Source of the DNA: Campanula takesimana
Taxonomy: Eukaryota; Streptophyta; Magnoliopsida; Asterales; Campanulaceae
Direction: 5' to 3'
Length of the DNA: 64,000 nucleotides
NCBI GenBank assembly: GCA_026119855.1
Contig: JAOWBW010000758.1
Coordinates: 558,001 to 622,000, forward strand
The notes beneath the pieces are model-generated. The model did not search any database and was not told the DNA's origin. It saw only the letters and a program-made list of their open reading frames with translations. Positions 1 through 11,639 of the stretch are shown here, piece after piece (the stretch's first letter is position 1; every line of letters starts with the position of its first letter). A program made the translations under genes and the position numbers.

Positions 1-224
1 GACCGCGAGAAGGTCTATATACTAGTGTGACGATTCCACTATTTTTTCTAGAAACCCCAAAAAGGACTCCGTCCTTCCGACTTTTGTAAATAAAAAAAAA
101 CAAAAAAGAGTCATTTTTTTTTATATGGTTGAGTCTTTTTCGTGTTTGTGGGTTAAATTTATTTTACTCAAAAGGTATTTGTGGGGGCCAACCTAAGATC
201 AACCGTGTTCTTTCAATAGGTCCA

Positions 225-800
225 ATGGCTTCCAACGGCAACAACAACAATGGTGGGTACTTCTCCGTGTCCAACGAAAGACTCTTCAACATAATAAGAG
301 CCATGGGGGAACAAATGGATAGACTTTCCGAGGATGCCCGCCGAAAAGACGATTTGTGGCAAGCCCGTTTTGATCTCGAGAGGAAGATTCACAAGGAAGA
401 GGTTTCCGAGCTCAAAGCCCGTTTGCAAGAGCTCACCAACAACAAGGCAAAGTTTAAGGGTAAAGCATGCTCAAGTGGCCCGTCCCTCAAAAGCTACAGA
501 GGTACCACCAACAACCGAGTTTTCACTCCTCTCCTAGGAGTAACCCAAGCTGAAGCATTTGAAACTTTGGTGGCAAGTGGAAAGGTCAAGCCTTTGGAGG
601 GGTACAAGCCGAAGACGATACCGAAGAATCATGCACATGGTGAATGGTGCGGCTACCACAAGCATAGTGGCCATACTACCGAAGGGTGCTTCCTTCTCCG
701 AAACATCATCCAAGATTTGTTCGACAACGGCGAATTTAGTGTGGGTGAAGAGCAACCTTTAGAGAGTGCCAACATGCAAGAACTCATCAAAGAAGAATGA
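225..800 (+). CDS. gag: Short gag-like protein of element A
   Basis: Gag would form the particle that packages element RNA. The reading frame is open from 129, but its first codon there is TTG. The first ATG is at 225 (MASNGN...), giving 191 residues. Residues about 35-75 are a charged, coiled-coil-like stretch with many K, E and R. Near the C-terminus lies a Cys/His box, CGYHKHSGHTTEGC, followed by LRNIIQDL, the pattern also seen in T (27919-28179) and E (50531-51736). It is much shorter than a normal Tat gag of several hundred residues, so it is probably internally deleted. No pol follows. Confidence 0.7.
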   Translation: MASNGNNNNGGYFSVSNERLFNIIRAMGEQMDRLSEDARRKDDLWQARFDLERKIHKEEVSELKARLQELTNNKAKFKGKACSSGPSLKSYRGTTNNRVFTPLLGVTQAEAFETLVASGKVKPLEGYKPKTIPKNHAHGEWCGYHKHSGHTTEGCFLLRNIIQDLFDNGEFSVGEEQPLESANMQELIKEE

Positions 801-1272
801 TTTGGTTTCGAAATGGGGCTTCTACAAGAAATCATGCCACAAGGAGACTACAACGACAATGGGGACTACAACAACAATCTCCGTTTCTCTTTCTCTACCT
901 AGTAATAGGATTTTTTTTTAAAAAAAAAAAAAAAAAAAAGACTCAAAGTCCTCTTAAGTGTGCATTAAGTTTTCTTTGTCCAATTAATGTGAAATTTTGA
1001 GTCAAGTCTCATCATCAAATAAAAGTCGTTCTTGTCCTCATACACTCTTCCAAGTTGTTCAATCTAATTCTTGGCAAAATGATGAAAAGATGTCTAAACG
1101 AGTTTTGGAATGAAGGCCATCACTTGAACGCCTAGGGGCTAAACATTGTGACGAAGGCAACATCATCAACGACGAAGACAAAGCCAAGACATCAAAGGTG
1201 AAGCAACAACCATGGAGAAAAATCAAGCAATGTTTCAAAGGGGGGATTAAAAAAAAAAAAAAAAAAATGCTC

Positions 1273-1303
1273 GCTAGGTTGAACTCTTCAAATCAACCTA
1301 GGC
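1273..1303 (+). other. H2 hairpin, copy a
   Basis: CTAGGTTGA (1274-1282) pairs fully with TCAACCTAG (1293-1301) around a 10-base loop. Confidence 0.7.
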
Positions 1304-1449
1304 AAAAGTTAGAGCACAAAAAAAAAAAAAAAAATTCCCCCTCAATCAAAGAAGTTCACATCAAGATCAACATCATTCTATCCACCAAAGGAGGACGAAG
1401 CTACACGACGAAGCAACAATTCCATCCCGAAGAATTGAGAATTCACAAG

Positions 1450-1489
1450 AACTACGGTGACCTGAGCCTCTTCACTGGAGGAACGTAGG
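1450..1489 (+). other. H1 hairpin, copy 1
   Basis: Outer arms CTACG/CGTAG, inner CCTC/GAGG. Followed by 'gcgggtccggtc', as in copy 8. Confidence 0.75.
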
Positions 1490-1969
1490 CAACCTGCGGG
1501 TCCGGTCTCATGCAAGAAAGAAGATATGTTTAGCCCTAGCGCGTTATGGTGATCGGCCTTCATCTCGAACTTGTCAAGACATCTTTGTACGATTCATTTG
1601 CCAATGAATTAATCACCAAAAAGATTGAACAACTTTCTTAGATTTGGAATCATTTCGCGTTCCTTGTCGAGTCTAAGGACTTCTATTCTTTCTGCATACT
1701 CCCAATTTCTTGCAATCAAATTGGGGCTTTCCTTCTCTTCTCTCTTAATGACTTACTTGCCTTCGTGAGTCATTCAATTCAATAAAAAAAATACATGTCA
1801 ATACTAGGGACACTTCCCTAGTCGAGTCAATGTCACTCATCTTTAGTGACAAAAGGTTTTCACCGTAAAATCACATGTCTCTTATCTCCTCAGCTAGAGT
1901 CAATGCACACTTCCTCATCAATTGAGTCAAAAAAAAAAAATGAATGATGAAGACGCAAAAGAGATGCCC

Positions 1970-2002
1970 GCTAGATTGAAAACCCAAAAGGGCGGTCTAG
2001 GC
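1970..2002 (+). other. H2 hairpin, copy b
   Basis: CTAGA (1971) pairs with TCTAG (1996), a compensated change from CTAGG/CCTAG; inner CCC/GGG. Confidence 0.7.
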
Positions 2003-4125
2003 ACAAAAAACAGGGTGCGTCATAAAAAAAATGAGAGAGTGAGAGAGAGAAGGGAAAGAGAAATGGAGATCTCTGGCCTCTAAAAAAGACAACTGCACGA
2101 GCTCTACATTGGATCTCCTCAGCAAGTCAATTCCCCACCGAGTCAACTTTGGGATTGCAAAAGGCTCGACAAGATATGGCACCATCAAAGGTTGTTTTGG
2201 GTTATTGGCATCATTCTCCAGCCGTGTGCATTTTTGGGTTCATGAAAAGAAGGCCCGTGGTAACCAAGACCCATCCGAGAACGAGCCCATCACAAAAGGG
2301 CACGAGGTTGCACAAATAACCCATAGCTAGTCAATTGGCTTGGGCAGCAAATAGCAACAACATGTGTCTCAGTTTTCAAAGCTTCTTCAAGTATGTGCTT
2401 CTAAAAGTACGCCGAAAGGCTCCTGAGAAATAGAGTAGCTCTTTCCATGTCCTCTCATGTTTTTTTTCCCTCGCACGAGGATGGGTCACTCTTGCTTTGC
2501 TCAACAAATGGTGACGCCCTAGGGGCTATATGACCCGAGAACAAGGGCTTCTTTTGACAATCAACAAGCCCTAGGGGCTATGCTCGAAAAAGATGTGTGA
2601 GACTATCCTCAAAGTCTCTCAAAAAGGATGTCAAAAAGCCCTCTTGTCACGTGTGCCCGTGCTTGTTCCCCCAATCAAGGATGGACCTTTCTCGCAATCA
2701 ATGATGGCACTCTAGGGGCTACGGTCAAGTCTTAAAGGCTCCCTTGGCAAAGAGCAATTAACTCCCCGGCAGTATCCCCAGCCAAGTCATGTGCAACATT
2801 GGAAGCTTCCTCAATTCGGCACCGAAGGTCTCCAAGGGCTTCGCAATCTACAATATTTTGGGCTACGGCATTACCGTAATCCGAGCAAAGGGCAATATTG
2901 GGGCTTCGCGACCGACAGTCTTTTGGGCAACAATACTCGAGCAAGTGCAATGTGGAATAGTCTTATGGCTCAATGAAAGGGATCAAGCTTCAAGAGTCTC
3001 TCAACACTTCCAGTCAAAAGGCCTCTTGGTTTTAAATGAAGACTCCGATGTTATGAATGAAGTTGATGATTTTTGTTAGAACTCACAGTGAGATTTTGAA
3101 GGAAGTCTTAGAGAAAAGGAAAAAGATTCAATATGCTAAACTCTAATCAAAACAGGGTTATAGCGGGAAATGCCACGGGCAATCCCAATGTTTCTGCAAT
3201 TCAGTACCCCCTTCTCCAAGATCAAAAGCACAAGGTGCAGCTCAGATAAAGTTGGGCCACAGCACTAGTTGCATCCGAAGATCCGTCATTAGTTCAACTC
3301 AAGAAGAGTCAAGCAAGTATACTCATTTGAGACTTTATCACGCCAAGACCTTATCCTCCGCGACCTCGACGGCACCGCAAGACATTACTGCATCCTTTGA
3401 CATAAGCCCTCAGCCATTTGGGTATCGACCACAATGAGGCCATTCATCTCCCCAGTAAGAGCAAGAAGGAGATCTCTATCAAGAATTCTACCAAACGGTA
3501 CATCCGCTCTCAATGCCGAGCCAATCACGAGATAATTTGGGGCTTTACAATGAAAGGTCTTCACATCCCGCCATCTACAAGCCCACGACACTTGGGGCTT
3601 TGCAATCTCTCGAAGTTTGGCATCAACGATCTCCTCTTGGGGCTTGCTCACTACAACAACAAAGGGCGATTTACTCGAATGGGCCAAGAGCTGATTTATC
3701 TTGGAACTATGCAAGTCCCTCAAAATTTGGCATCAAAGGCATTCTAGGGGCTTTACAATCAGCAACCCCTCATCTCGGCATCAAAAGCCTTTTGAAGCCC
3801 CATAATCGGCAAATCCCTTGGGGCTAGACATCAATCTTCGTTGGGCACACCGGCGACAACAGAATTCAAGCGAGGCAATCCGGACTTCGACTGAACATGA
3901 CTTGATCTTGGGTTGGCTTCACAAGCACACAATGGTTAAAATGGTTCACCCACGAACTAAAAAAAAATCTTTTCCTCACATGTGTGCATATTCTTTCCTT
4001 TCTGATCTAAAAAAAAAAAAAAAAAAAAAAGATTTTTCTTTTTCTTTTTCTCCTTCTATGTGCAAAAGTATGTGCTTTACTTTGCTTTGCTCCTAGCTTC
4101 TCCTCTAGCATTCTCCATCATCCTT

Positions 4126-4164
4126 GAACTACGCTGGTCTGATTCCCTTCAAAGGATACGTAGG
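4126..4164 (+). other. H1 hairpin, copy 2
   Basis: Outer CTACG/CGTAG, inner TCC/GGA; shortly before the tandem array of A. Confidence 0.75.
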
Positions 4165-4587
4165 CAGCCTTTGGCACGACCAACCCATCATTCAGAATGT
4201 CATCTCAACAACATTCCATCGAAGGCAACGGTAGTTCATCACCTTCATCAAAAGTATCAACATCCTTCGGCAATCCATCTCCAATCAAGCGGCAATGGTA
4301 AGTGAAGGTATGAATGCATCCGAGGCTTTCCTCAAAACACACCGCACACAAAATCACTTTCTCCATTTCTACAAAAGCTCTCTCTCATGCAGAACTGCTC
4401 TCAAATCACATTGCACCACGAGCACAGTTTCTCTCTTCATGCATCTTCTTGCACAAACATATATACCTGCCAAGCACACACATAACAGGTATCACCACGA
4501 AGTCAACAGCATTCGCTACTCAAGGCACTTCATCCCCAGCAAAAAATGGTCCACAGTCAACCATGCCCGCATCCCCACGGACTCATT

Positions 4588-5353
4588 CAAAGGCTCACTA
4601 ACGGCCTCATCAACGGATTTCACTAACGGATTCGTCAACAAAGGTTCACTAACGGCCTCGTCAAACGGATTTCACTAACGGATTCGTCAACAAAGGTTCA
4701 CTAACGGCCTCATCAACGGATTTCACTAACGGATTCGACAACAAAGGTTCACTAACGGCCTCGAAGGTTCACTAACGACCTCATCAACGGATTTCACTAA
4801 CGGATTCATCAACAAAGGTTCACTAACGGCCTCGAAGGTTCACTAACGGCCTCATCAACGGATTTCACTAACGGATTCGTCAACAAAGGTTCACTAACGG
4901 CCTCGAAGGTTCATTAACGACCTCTTCAAAGGTTCACTAACGGCCTCATTCAAAGGTTCACTAACGGCCTCTTCAAAGGTTCACTAACGGCCTCCTCAAA
5001 GGTTCACTAACGGCCTCTTCAAAGGTTCACTAACGGCCTCAAGGTTCACTAACGGCCTCCTCAAAGGTTCACTAACGGCTTCCTCAAAGGTTCACTAACG
5101 ACCTCATTCAAAGGTTCACTAACGGCCTCCTCAAAGGTTCACTAACGGCCTCTTCAAAGGTTCACTAACGGCCTCAAGGTTCACTAACGGCCTCCTCAAA
5201 GGTTCACTAACGGCCTCATTCAAAGGTTCACTAACGGCCTCATTCAAGGGTTCACCAACGGCCTCGAAGGTTCACCAACGGCCTCAAGGTTCACTAACGG
5301 CCTCGAAGGTTCACTAATGGCCTCCTTCAAAGGTTCACTAACGGCCTCACTCA
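4588..5353 (+). repeat. Tandem array, unit about 19-23 bp, in element A
   Basis: More than 30 copies of ggttcactaacggcctc plus a variable joint (tcaaa, attcaaa, aa or gaa). At the left end (about 4605-4915) a longer composite unit adds 'ggatttcactaacggattcgtcaacaaa'. The array sits just before the 3' LTR, where Tat-lineage elements are known to carry variable tandem repeats. Copies differ little, so expansion is probably recent. Confidence 0.9.
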
Positions 5354-5559
5354 ACGGATTCAGCCGGCAGGTTTACCAACGGATCATGCCACCCCCCTCT
5401 ATCAACAAAAGACGCTCACACAGGGAGCGCACCCCTAGCTCTAGCAATTTCAAATTACTGCTTTCATCGAGTTTTTGCTTTCTTTTCTTTCTTTTTCTTT
5501 GTCGATGTCCTCGGCGGGTGTTTTTACTTTCGTCGATGCGTTTTGCTTCGCAATCCACG

Positions 5560-5573
5560 TCGCCGAGGGGCTC
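5560..5573 (+). promoter_or_regulatory. Polypurine tract region before LTR of A
   Basis: TCGCCGAGGGGCTC lies immediately before the LTR start TGTAGAC. The same GCCGAGGGGCTC precedes the E 3' LTR (55505-55516) and, reversed, the 3' LTRs of E2 (from 18649) and A2 (from 20865). Confidence 0.7.
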
Positions 5574-6806
5574 TGTAGACACCCCGCCTTGGACCTCTCA
5601 CCTCGATTGCATACAAAGTATTTTTATTTAACTTATTTTTGTTGATTTCTGTTACTTCGGTTAAGTTCCTAACTGATTCCGTTAGTTTTGGACTAAACTG
5701 CATAACAGAGTTAACTTTTAGGGTCATTCTGTCATTCTGTCCTTTTTTGCCGCGGGCGCTTCCGGAACTGTTTACGGGCTGCGCGCGCGTCTCGCCCCAA
5801 AAGCGGGACTCGCGCGCTTCCCATTTTGGCAGTAACGGATTGCACCTTATTTCCCTCCCTTTTCTTATTTGCAACATCTTTTTCTTGATCACAAACAACC
5901 CTTTTTACATCTACATTCATCCCCCTTTTTCTCATTAACTCCCAATCCCAAATTCTAAGCCTTTTCCCAAAAACTAATATTTCTTTCATTTATTATTTGA
6001 TTTTTTTTATTTTTTTTATTTTTCTTTTATTCATTTATCTTATTTCCTATTGGTCAATTCCATCTCACATGGATTGACCAATTTCCTTCCAACCTTTCCC
6101 TCTCTTTTTTACCTATAAAAACCATCATCTTCTACCTTAGAAAGGGACTTGGAACTTTCTCTCTACACAAATTCTATATCATTTTCCCTACACAAATTCT
6201 CCCAACAAGAGTTTTACACAACAAAACTCTACACAAATCTCTACACAACAACATCATTTTCAAGTCCAAGTTTGAAGTCTTCTTTCTAAAGGTACAAGTC
6301 TTCTTCTTTTATTCTATTCATGTTCTAGTCAATGTATGCAATCCCCATCAATGGGACATGACCTAACGATCACTTTATTCCATTAAAGTTGGTTAAGGTT
6401 ATCTCCCTACATTTTAATCTCTACTTTAATTTCCTATACATTTCTTAATGTAATTGTTTAGCATAAATTTATAAATAAAACAATTCTCTTTTCTTCCCCT
6501 TTTTCTTTACATTATAATTGTTAGCACTGTTAATAAATTGAAGGACATTTAGCATTTGAACACCAATAGTAGCAAGACCCGCATAAGCGGGGCGGAGTGG
6601 GTGTTTAAGTACTTCCCACTCCGTCATCTAACCCCCGAACCCTTCTCTCCCGAATCTCTGGTTTTGTACATAAATTAGGCTATTTCTAGGTTTTTCTTAT
6701 GTTCCTTTAAAAACATAGGTGGCGACTCTAAACAATCTAAAACAAGTTAGACATCCTAGGATAATTCACCGCTCTAGCCAAGTTGTGGTTTCCCGGGGTA
6801 TCTACA
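5574..6806 (+). repeat. 3' LTR of element A, 1233 bp
   Basis: Starts TGTAGACACCCCGCC and ends CGGGGTATCTACA, so it has TG...CA ends. A TATA box (CTATAAAAACC) lies near 6112. A CpG-rich block with GCGCGCGCG lies at about 5744-5822, upstream of that TATA box. Near the end, GGTGGCGACTC (about 6719) resembles the Tat PBS. It is homologous to the solo LTR at 13174-13988 and the A2 LTR at 19878-20864. Confidence 0.9.
6109..6121 (+). promoter_or_regulatory. TATA box of LTR A
   Basis: ACCTATAAAAACC is followed by CT/CA-rich sequence with repeated 'ctacacaa', as in plant LTR leaders. This is the likely promoter core, about 540 bp into the LTR. Confidence 0.65.
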
Positions 6807-7254
6807 GATCCCTGAATGCCATACTCATATTCAGAATAAGATTGAGGAAGGAGATGAAGGCGGAAGCGAGAACTACCTGTTGAATCCATAGTTTATGTTG
6901 TAGGGAGAAATGAAGAACAAGTAGGGAGATGTGTTCTTCTAAATGATGAGTGTCTTCTTAATCTCTCAAGTACTTCTAACAAATGAAGAGAATTTAGGAG
7001 AGATAGTAAGAAATGCAGTATGTTTTAGGCTTGATGGAAAGGCTTTTAAATAGTAAACATGGTGACACTTTATTTAGGGACCACACCCTTTCAAGCTTAA
7101 TGATGTTATATTACCCTTTTGCCCATCACAATTAGATAATTATACATTTAGGAATTCTACACATTTTATTACCAACTACACTTTATATTAATGTTATAGG
7201 TATGAATTCTTTATGGAAATACTAGATTACTTGTATTGCAAGCCATGATCTAAC
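6807..7254 (-). other. Orphan promoter-like segment, origin unknown
   Basis: Read on the minus strand it starts TGTTAGATCATGG at 7254, has a TATA-like TATTTAAAAG near 7049-7058, a CT-rich stretch, and then an ATG at about 6888 opening about 27 codons before LTR A cuts it off. It could be a truncated LTR, since it shares TGTTAGAT with the start of the C2 LTR, or the first exon of a host gene. I recognise no protein family, and an open run of this length can arise by chance. Confidence 0.3.
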
Positions 7255-9441
7255 AGTACTTCCTTTCACTACTATTAGTAAGAGGTGTCTTAATCAATTT
7301 ACAAGATTCACATATATCACATGATTCGAAATCATGTGAATTTAAAAGTCTGTCTCATGAAATTTTAGATATTTGTTCCTTATCATTTGATATAGACATC
7401 AATGCTTTAAGAATGTAATGGTTACATCCTTACATCCTTAGATTCAGATTTCCATTATTTATGTTATACTTATTATTTTGATCTTCCAAGATAAGGATAT
7501 AATGTCCCATTATATGATTAGTAATACAATAAAGCAAATCATATTTAATGGAGTACTTCTGTATTCAATATAAGAAATATCCATTATATTCTAATGAAGA
7601 AACCAAAATAATATTTATACTTAAAGTAGGAACATAACACCATTTGTTCAAAACAAATATGAACCTACTAGGTAAAGACACTTCGTAAGTTCCTATGATT
7701 AATGTTTCAACATTTGCATCATTATTACCCCCATAGGTTAATCTTTACCTTCCTTAAGTAGTCTTTCTATTTCTCAAGTCTTACATATTTAAAAAATGTA
7801 GGATCTATATCCGGTATCCAATACCTAAGAACTTAGAAGTATAATTTTAACATACATACTTGAAGTGGTAGTCCTACTACCCTTCTTTTTGATCTTTCAA
7901 TTCAAATTGTAATTTCTCCTATGGTCAATCACATTGCCATGATAGAAATTACATCATCAAGATTTTAGGTTTAGCCACAAATATTTCATTTAGGCTTGAC
8001 AACTATTGTCTTGCCTTTATCATAAATCCTTTTCTTTATTAACCTTTAGAGTTTGAGAAGGTTTCCATTTGATATTAAGACTTGTCATTTTAAACATCAA
8101 ATGTCGCTTATGAATTAATATCAAATACGCTGTCAGTTCCAAACTAACTTGATAACCAAGCCTATTAAGGTGATAAATATTTCTCTTCATGTTCAAAACA
8201 TAAGAACTTATTAATATACCTTTCAGTCATCACATGAATGTTAGGCTCTAATCAATCTCAAACTTTTTCTCGCCTTTCTTGCTTGTAGAAACGCTTCCTA
8301 CGTGATTGCTTATCACATAAGCATCCATATGTTTTAGATACTTCTCAAGTTACAAATATATGGTAGCAAGTTGTAAGACAATTGACATCTATAGAATCAT
8401 CCACATGTTTTTAATTAATGTATTTGTCCATCCTTAAGGCATTATGTTTCTTAGGAATAAGATTTATTAAGAATGCATAACTTCCGATCTTGCTTTAGAA
8501 CAATTCTTAAGCTCATAACTAGGTCAAGGAAGTTAGTCTCATTCTGTTTAAGTGGGGTCTATCGCAGTAATTATACATGATTAAAGTTTAAAATATTATA
8601 CACAAATATGCAAATAAATATACACCTATATTTCATACCATTATCATTAAGAGATATATAAAGTATTTAATAAATACTCCCACTAAATTATACACCTTCA
8701 AATACAATAATTGTATAATATAATTTATGTGGACTAAGATCCATATTTCACTTGATCTTACGTCCGCGATAGCAAGATGCATAAAACGAAACTATTGAGG
8801 TAGATAACTCCTTATCAATCATATCATATATGACTCTTAGATCATTTATGAGATTTTAGACATCTTATGTCTAACATGTTTTAATCTCATCTGTGCCTTA
8901 GGCCCAAAATTCTTTTGATAGCCTAATTAAGTCAAACCACTTTAAACGCATAGGAACCACTCTTTCACTCATCTTGCTCAAACAAACATAGAATTAATGC
9001 GCCTCGCGAGGGTTAGAGCCCGCATAAAACTACACGTGTACTTACAAGTGTTTTAATCATGGGTTGACACAAGACTTAAAATTTTATGAAGGTTTATCTA
9101 CATAGAGACATGCATCATATATTTAATTATGTCAAAACATAATATAATATAGTATTTGCATAAAAGATGTTAACTAATCAAATTAATTAACATAAGAAAA
9201 ATCTTGTGATTTAATTATGAAGAAACATTATGGGGACGGATTCTAAATTTTCTGTAAACAATTTACAGATTGGATGTTTCATCCATATGTCCAGAAACAA
9301 GGCAAAAGCATGCCATTGGCCCTTACGATGAATCAATCCAAATTTAGTATACTACTCTGCAAACAATTTGCACTTTGTTTATAGGGATAAATTCTGAAAC
9401 TTTTGTTTTCGCAGAACATCTATAGATTGAGAGCACAAAAT

Positions 9442-9483
9442 GTACGGCCGAAACAAAGCCAAGAGGCATCCACATTTCCGTAC
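9442..9483 (-). other. H3 hairpin, copy 1 (C2 leader)
   Basis: Outer arms GTACGG/CCGTAC, inner GCC/GGC around AAGA (plus-strand reading). Confidence 0.75.
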
Positions 9484-9510
9484 TAAGATCAAGAAACCAA
9501 GTAATTATTT

Positions 9511-9554
9511 CATACGACCGAAACTAAGCCATGAGGCATCCACATTTACGTATG
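9511..9554 (-). other. H3 hairpin, copy 2 (C2 leader)
   Basis: Outer arms CATACG/CGTATG, inner GCC/GGC around ATGA. The outer arms differ from copy 1 but still pair. Confidence 0.75.
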
Positions 9555-10204
9555 GAACGATAATTTGTTTCAAGATCCTTTATTGTCTCATCAATTTTAT
9601 AAACTACAGCAATTCTGAACTCTTCAGAACTCTGATTTCTGCAATTTTCTGGATTAAATCATATTTCAGGAAACACAGTTTCGAAAACCTGCCATCTGAA
9701 ACCAGATTCAGTTCCTGATTCGAATTCTGTAAACGAATTACAGAATAATTAGGAAACCAGAAAACCAGAAAACAAAACAAAACTGCCCAGGAAACCCTAG
9801 GGCGCTATACGGCTGCATAGGAGCCGTACGACTCCTAAGGCGCTGTACGGTGCCCTATTCCAGATTCCCAGAATTCCAGAATTTTAAAATTCGATCGATC
9901 CCAATATCGTGTTCATGCATTAATCAAATTAAACAAACAGGAATTTAAATAGATCTAATCAATATCATGAATAAACAATTTATTACATATACAAATTAGA
10001 TCTAAATTATCAATACACATGATCCAATTATTTATTGATAACCCTAACATGCAATTATACATATAGATCACATCAATATAATAATCACATAATCCCCATA
10101 TTCATGCTCATAAACCCTAATCACATATTCATCTTATTATCATGAAAATCATATAATCGAATTAAACAATTCAAACATGATATATTAAAATAATCAACGA
10201 TAAA

Positions 10205-10220
10205 CGGGGCTCTGATACCA
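10205..10220 (-). promoter_or_regulatory. PBS of C2, initiator tRNA-Met type
   Basis: On the minus strand TGGTATCAGAGCCCCG lies one base inside the LTR end. TGGTATCAGAGC is the standard copia PBS, complementary to the 3' end of initiator tRNA-Met. Confidence 0.85.
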
Positions 10221-10221
10221 C

Positions 10222-11594
10222 TGTTGGGTTTTGATGCATCATGCACAGTGGAATAATAACATAAGATCAAACACCCATGAGCCCGGATCCGTTCATGTTG
10301 ATTAAATTAAATACAAGATGAAAGAAACATACCCTTGAAGATCGAATCCATGAACACGGACTTTAAGATGCTAAAGCAAACACCCTCTATAAGTATCCGC
10401 ACGTCGAACGGACTCAAGAACACTTTCTTGATTGATTGCTAGATCCAAGGCTTGATGAAGAAATGATTTCTTCGTAGGAATTATTTTTCTTCTTTGATTA
10501 TTGTATTTTGAGGATTCTAAATCTCAAAATAAATAATCCTACCTCTCTATATTTTATTGTTTCTAAAACATTGTGTTATGATTTCTAAAATCAACATTAG
10601 AGGCTGTCAAACCCAGCACCATATATTTATATGAGTGTTTGACCTAATTCCATTGGGACTCGGGATTCCTTGTCATACAAGAAAATTGCAGAATCTGGCC
10701 AAGTACGGGGGGGCAGCCATACGGCTCCATAAGAGCCGTACGCCAGCTAGCCAGCCGTCGGTGCCAGTTTCTCAATTCCCAGATTTTTAGCCTTTTTCAA
10801 TCCGTTCTATTGTGTGTGACCCAATAGGATTATACTAAGTTGGCAACGAGTCCGAAAAAGTCAGAACCCGTAAGTCATAAGCGGACTCTAGCAAGCCATT
10901 ATGACTGCCTAATTAGTATAACTTTTAAAGTCCAAAGTTATCTTATAGAACATATCACAATCCCTTTATCACGCGATATCATATTGGACATAAGTCATGG
11001 TCCATTAACTTATGTTGTCTAATGTTTTCTCAATCTTGAGTAGATTCATATGAGCAAATGACATTGAACACATCAATTCATTTGGGCATGGCCATGAAAT
11101 ATCATCAATCTCACTCATAGAGTGGCCAAGAAGATATCTCTCTTGAGAGAGGGATAAATCCCATCTTGACTTATCATTTTTCCCTACAAGAATCCGATTA
11201 TGCCAATCATAGCCTTTATAACCACCCGGTTAAGGGTAGTTTTTGAGTACGACAAACATAATATTCATCATGTGGAAGACCATGATAATCTCAGGTCTAA
11301 GGATTCAAATGGTATGACTATTATAAGATTCAATTATGATATTTGACCATGACATAAATCTCATAACGGGTCAGTCCAGTACCTTGGTTCTCCAAGTTTA
11401 ATTTGCATCCAATGCACATAATCATCATATGATTATCTATTAAACTTATACTAGCTCTTTATAAGTGCTAGGGACAATGATTATTTTAATAAATATGCAA
11501 AAGATATAATAATCGGCTTTGTTATCTCTATAACAATGAAGCTATGATGTAACGCATAGGCCTTTCTCAAGGGCCTAGGGCATAATATCTAACA
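10222..11594 (-). repeat. 5' LTR of C2, 1373 bp
   Basis: On the minus strand it starts TGTTAGATATTATG and ends CAAAACCCAACA next to the PBS. It contains paired GCCGTACG-type palindromes at about 10705-10770, upstream on the minus strand of a TATAAATATAT box near 10622-10632. The right flank GTTCC would be one TSD copy; its partner is lost. Confidence 0.85.
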
Positions 11595-11639
11595 GTTCCT
11601 CGTTCCTCCTCCTTTGTATCACAATAAGTGAGTAGAAAA

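Larger units (their letters stand above)
801..4587 (+). other. Non-coding interior of element A
   Basis: No long ORF or pol motif is visible. The segment holds poly(A) runs (about 921-938, 1249-1267, 1318-1334, 1929-1940, 4009-4030), two H2 hairpins (1273, 1970) and two H1 hairpins (1450, 4126). Degenerate short repeats around 'ccctaggggct' and 'ttggggctttgcaatc' occupy about 2500-3830. Small ORFs here have no recognisable domain and I do not call them genes. Confidence 0.6.
1..6806 (+). mobile_element. Element A: gag-only Tat-like LTR retrotransposon, 5' end outside window
   Basis: The visible order is gag (225-800), about 3.8 kb of non-coding sequence, a tandem array, a polypurine tract and a 3' LTR (5574-6806). 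No protease, RT, RNase H or integrase motif is readable between gag and the LTR. This matches the non-autonomous type called TR-GAG, which keeps gag and borrows pol. Lineage is inferred from the gag Cys/His box, the LTR start TGTAGACACC and the GGTGGCGACTC segment near the LTR end, both shared with T. The 5' LTR and PBS lie left of the window. Confidence 0.8.
7255..11594 (-). mobile_element. C2: decayed Ty1/copia element, 5' part
   Basis: The order on the minus strand is 5' LTR (10222-11594), PBS, a long leader with two H3 hairpins, and a heavily decayed gag/pol region down to about 7255. Leader and interior match copia C phrase by phrase: for example 'ctcccactaaattata' at about 8680 and 59255, and the 'gtgcctcgc(g/t)aggg' block at 9001 and 59650. 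No ORF of useful length survives. The 3' LTR is missing; the element stops where the orphan segment begins. Confidence 0.75.

Noticed and set aside
213..428. Minus-strand 71-codon frame over the A gag
   Set aside because: It is the shadow of the gag frame; no domain or start context supports it.
2789..3079. 96-codon plus frame in element A interior
   Set aside because: It lies in degenerate repeats with no domain, and its sequence varies between neighbouring repeat copies; probably chance.
4588..5353. CRISPR-like array
   Set aside because: Units are contiguous with only a few variable joint bases, no unique spacers and no cas genes; the context is a plant retrotransposon.
5524..5898. 124-codon minus frame across the A polypurine tract and LTR start
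   Set aside because: It crosses the LTR border and is opposite to the element; chance frame in a CpG-rich block.
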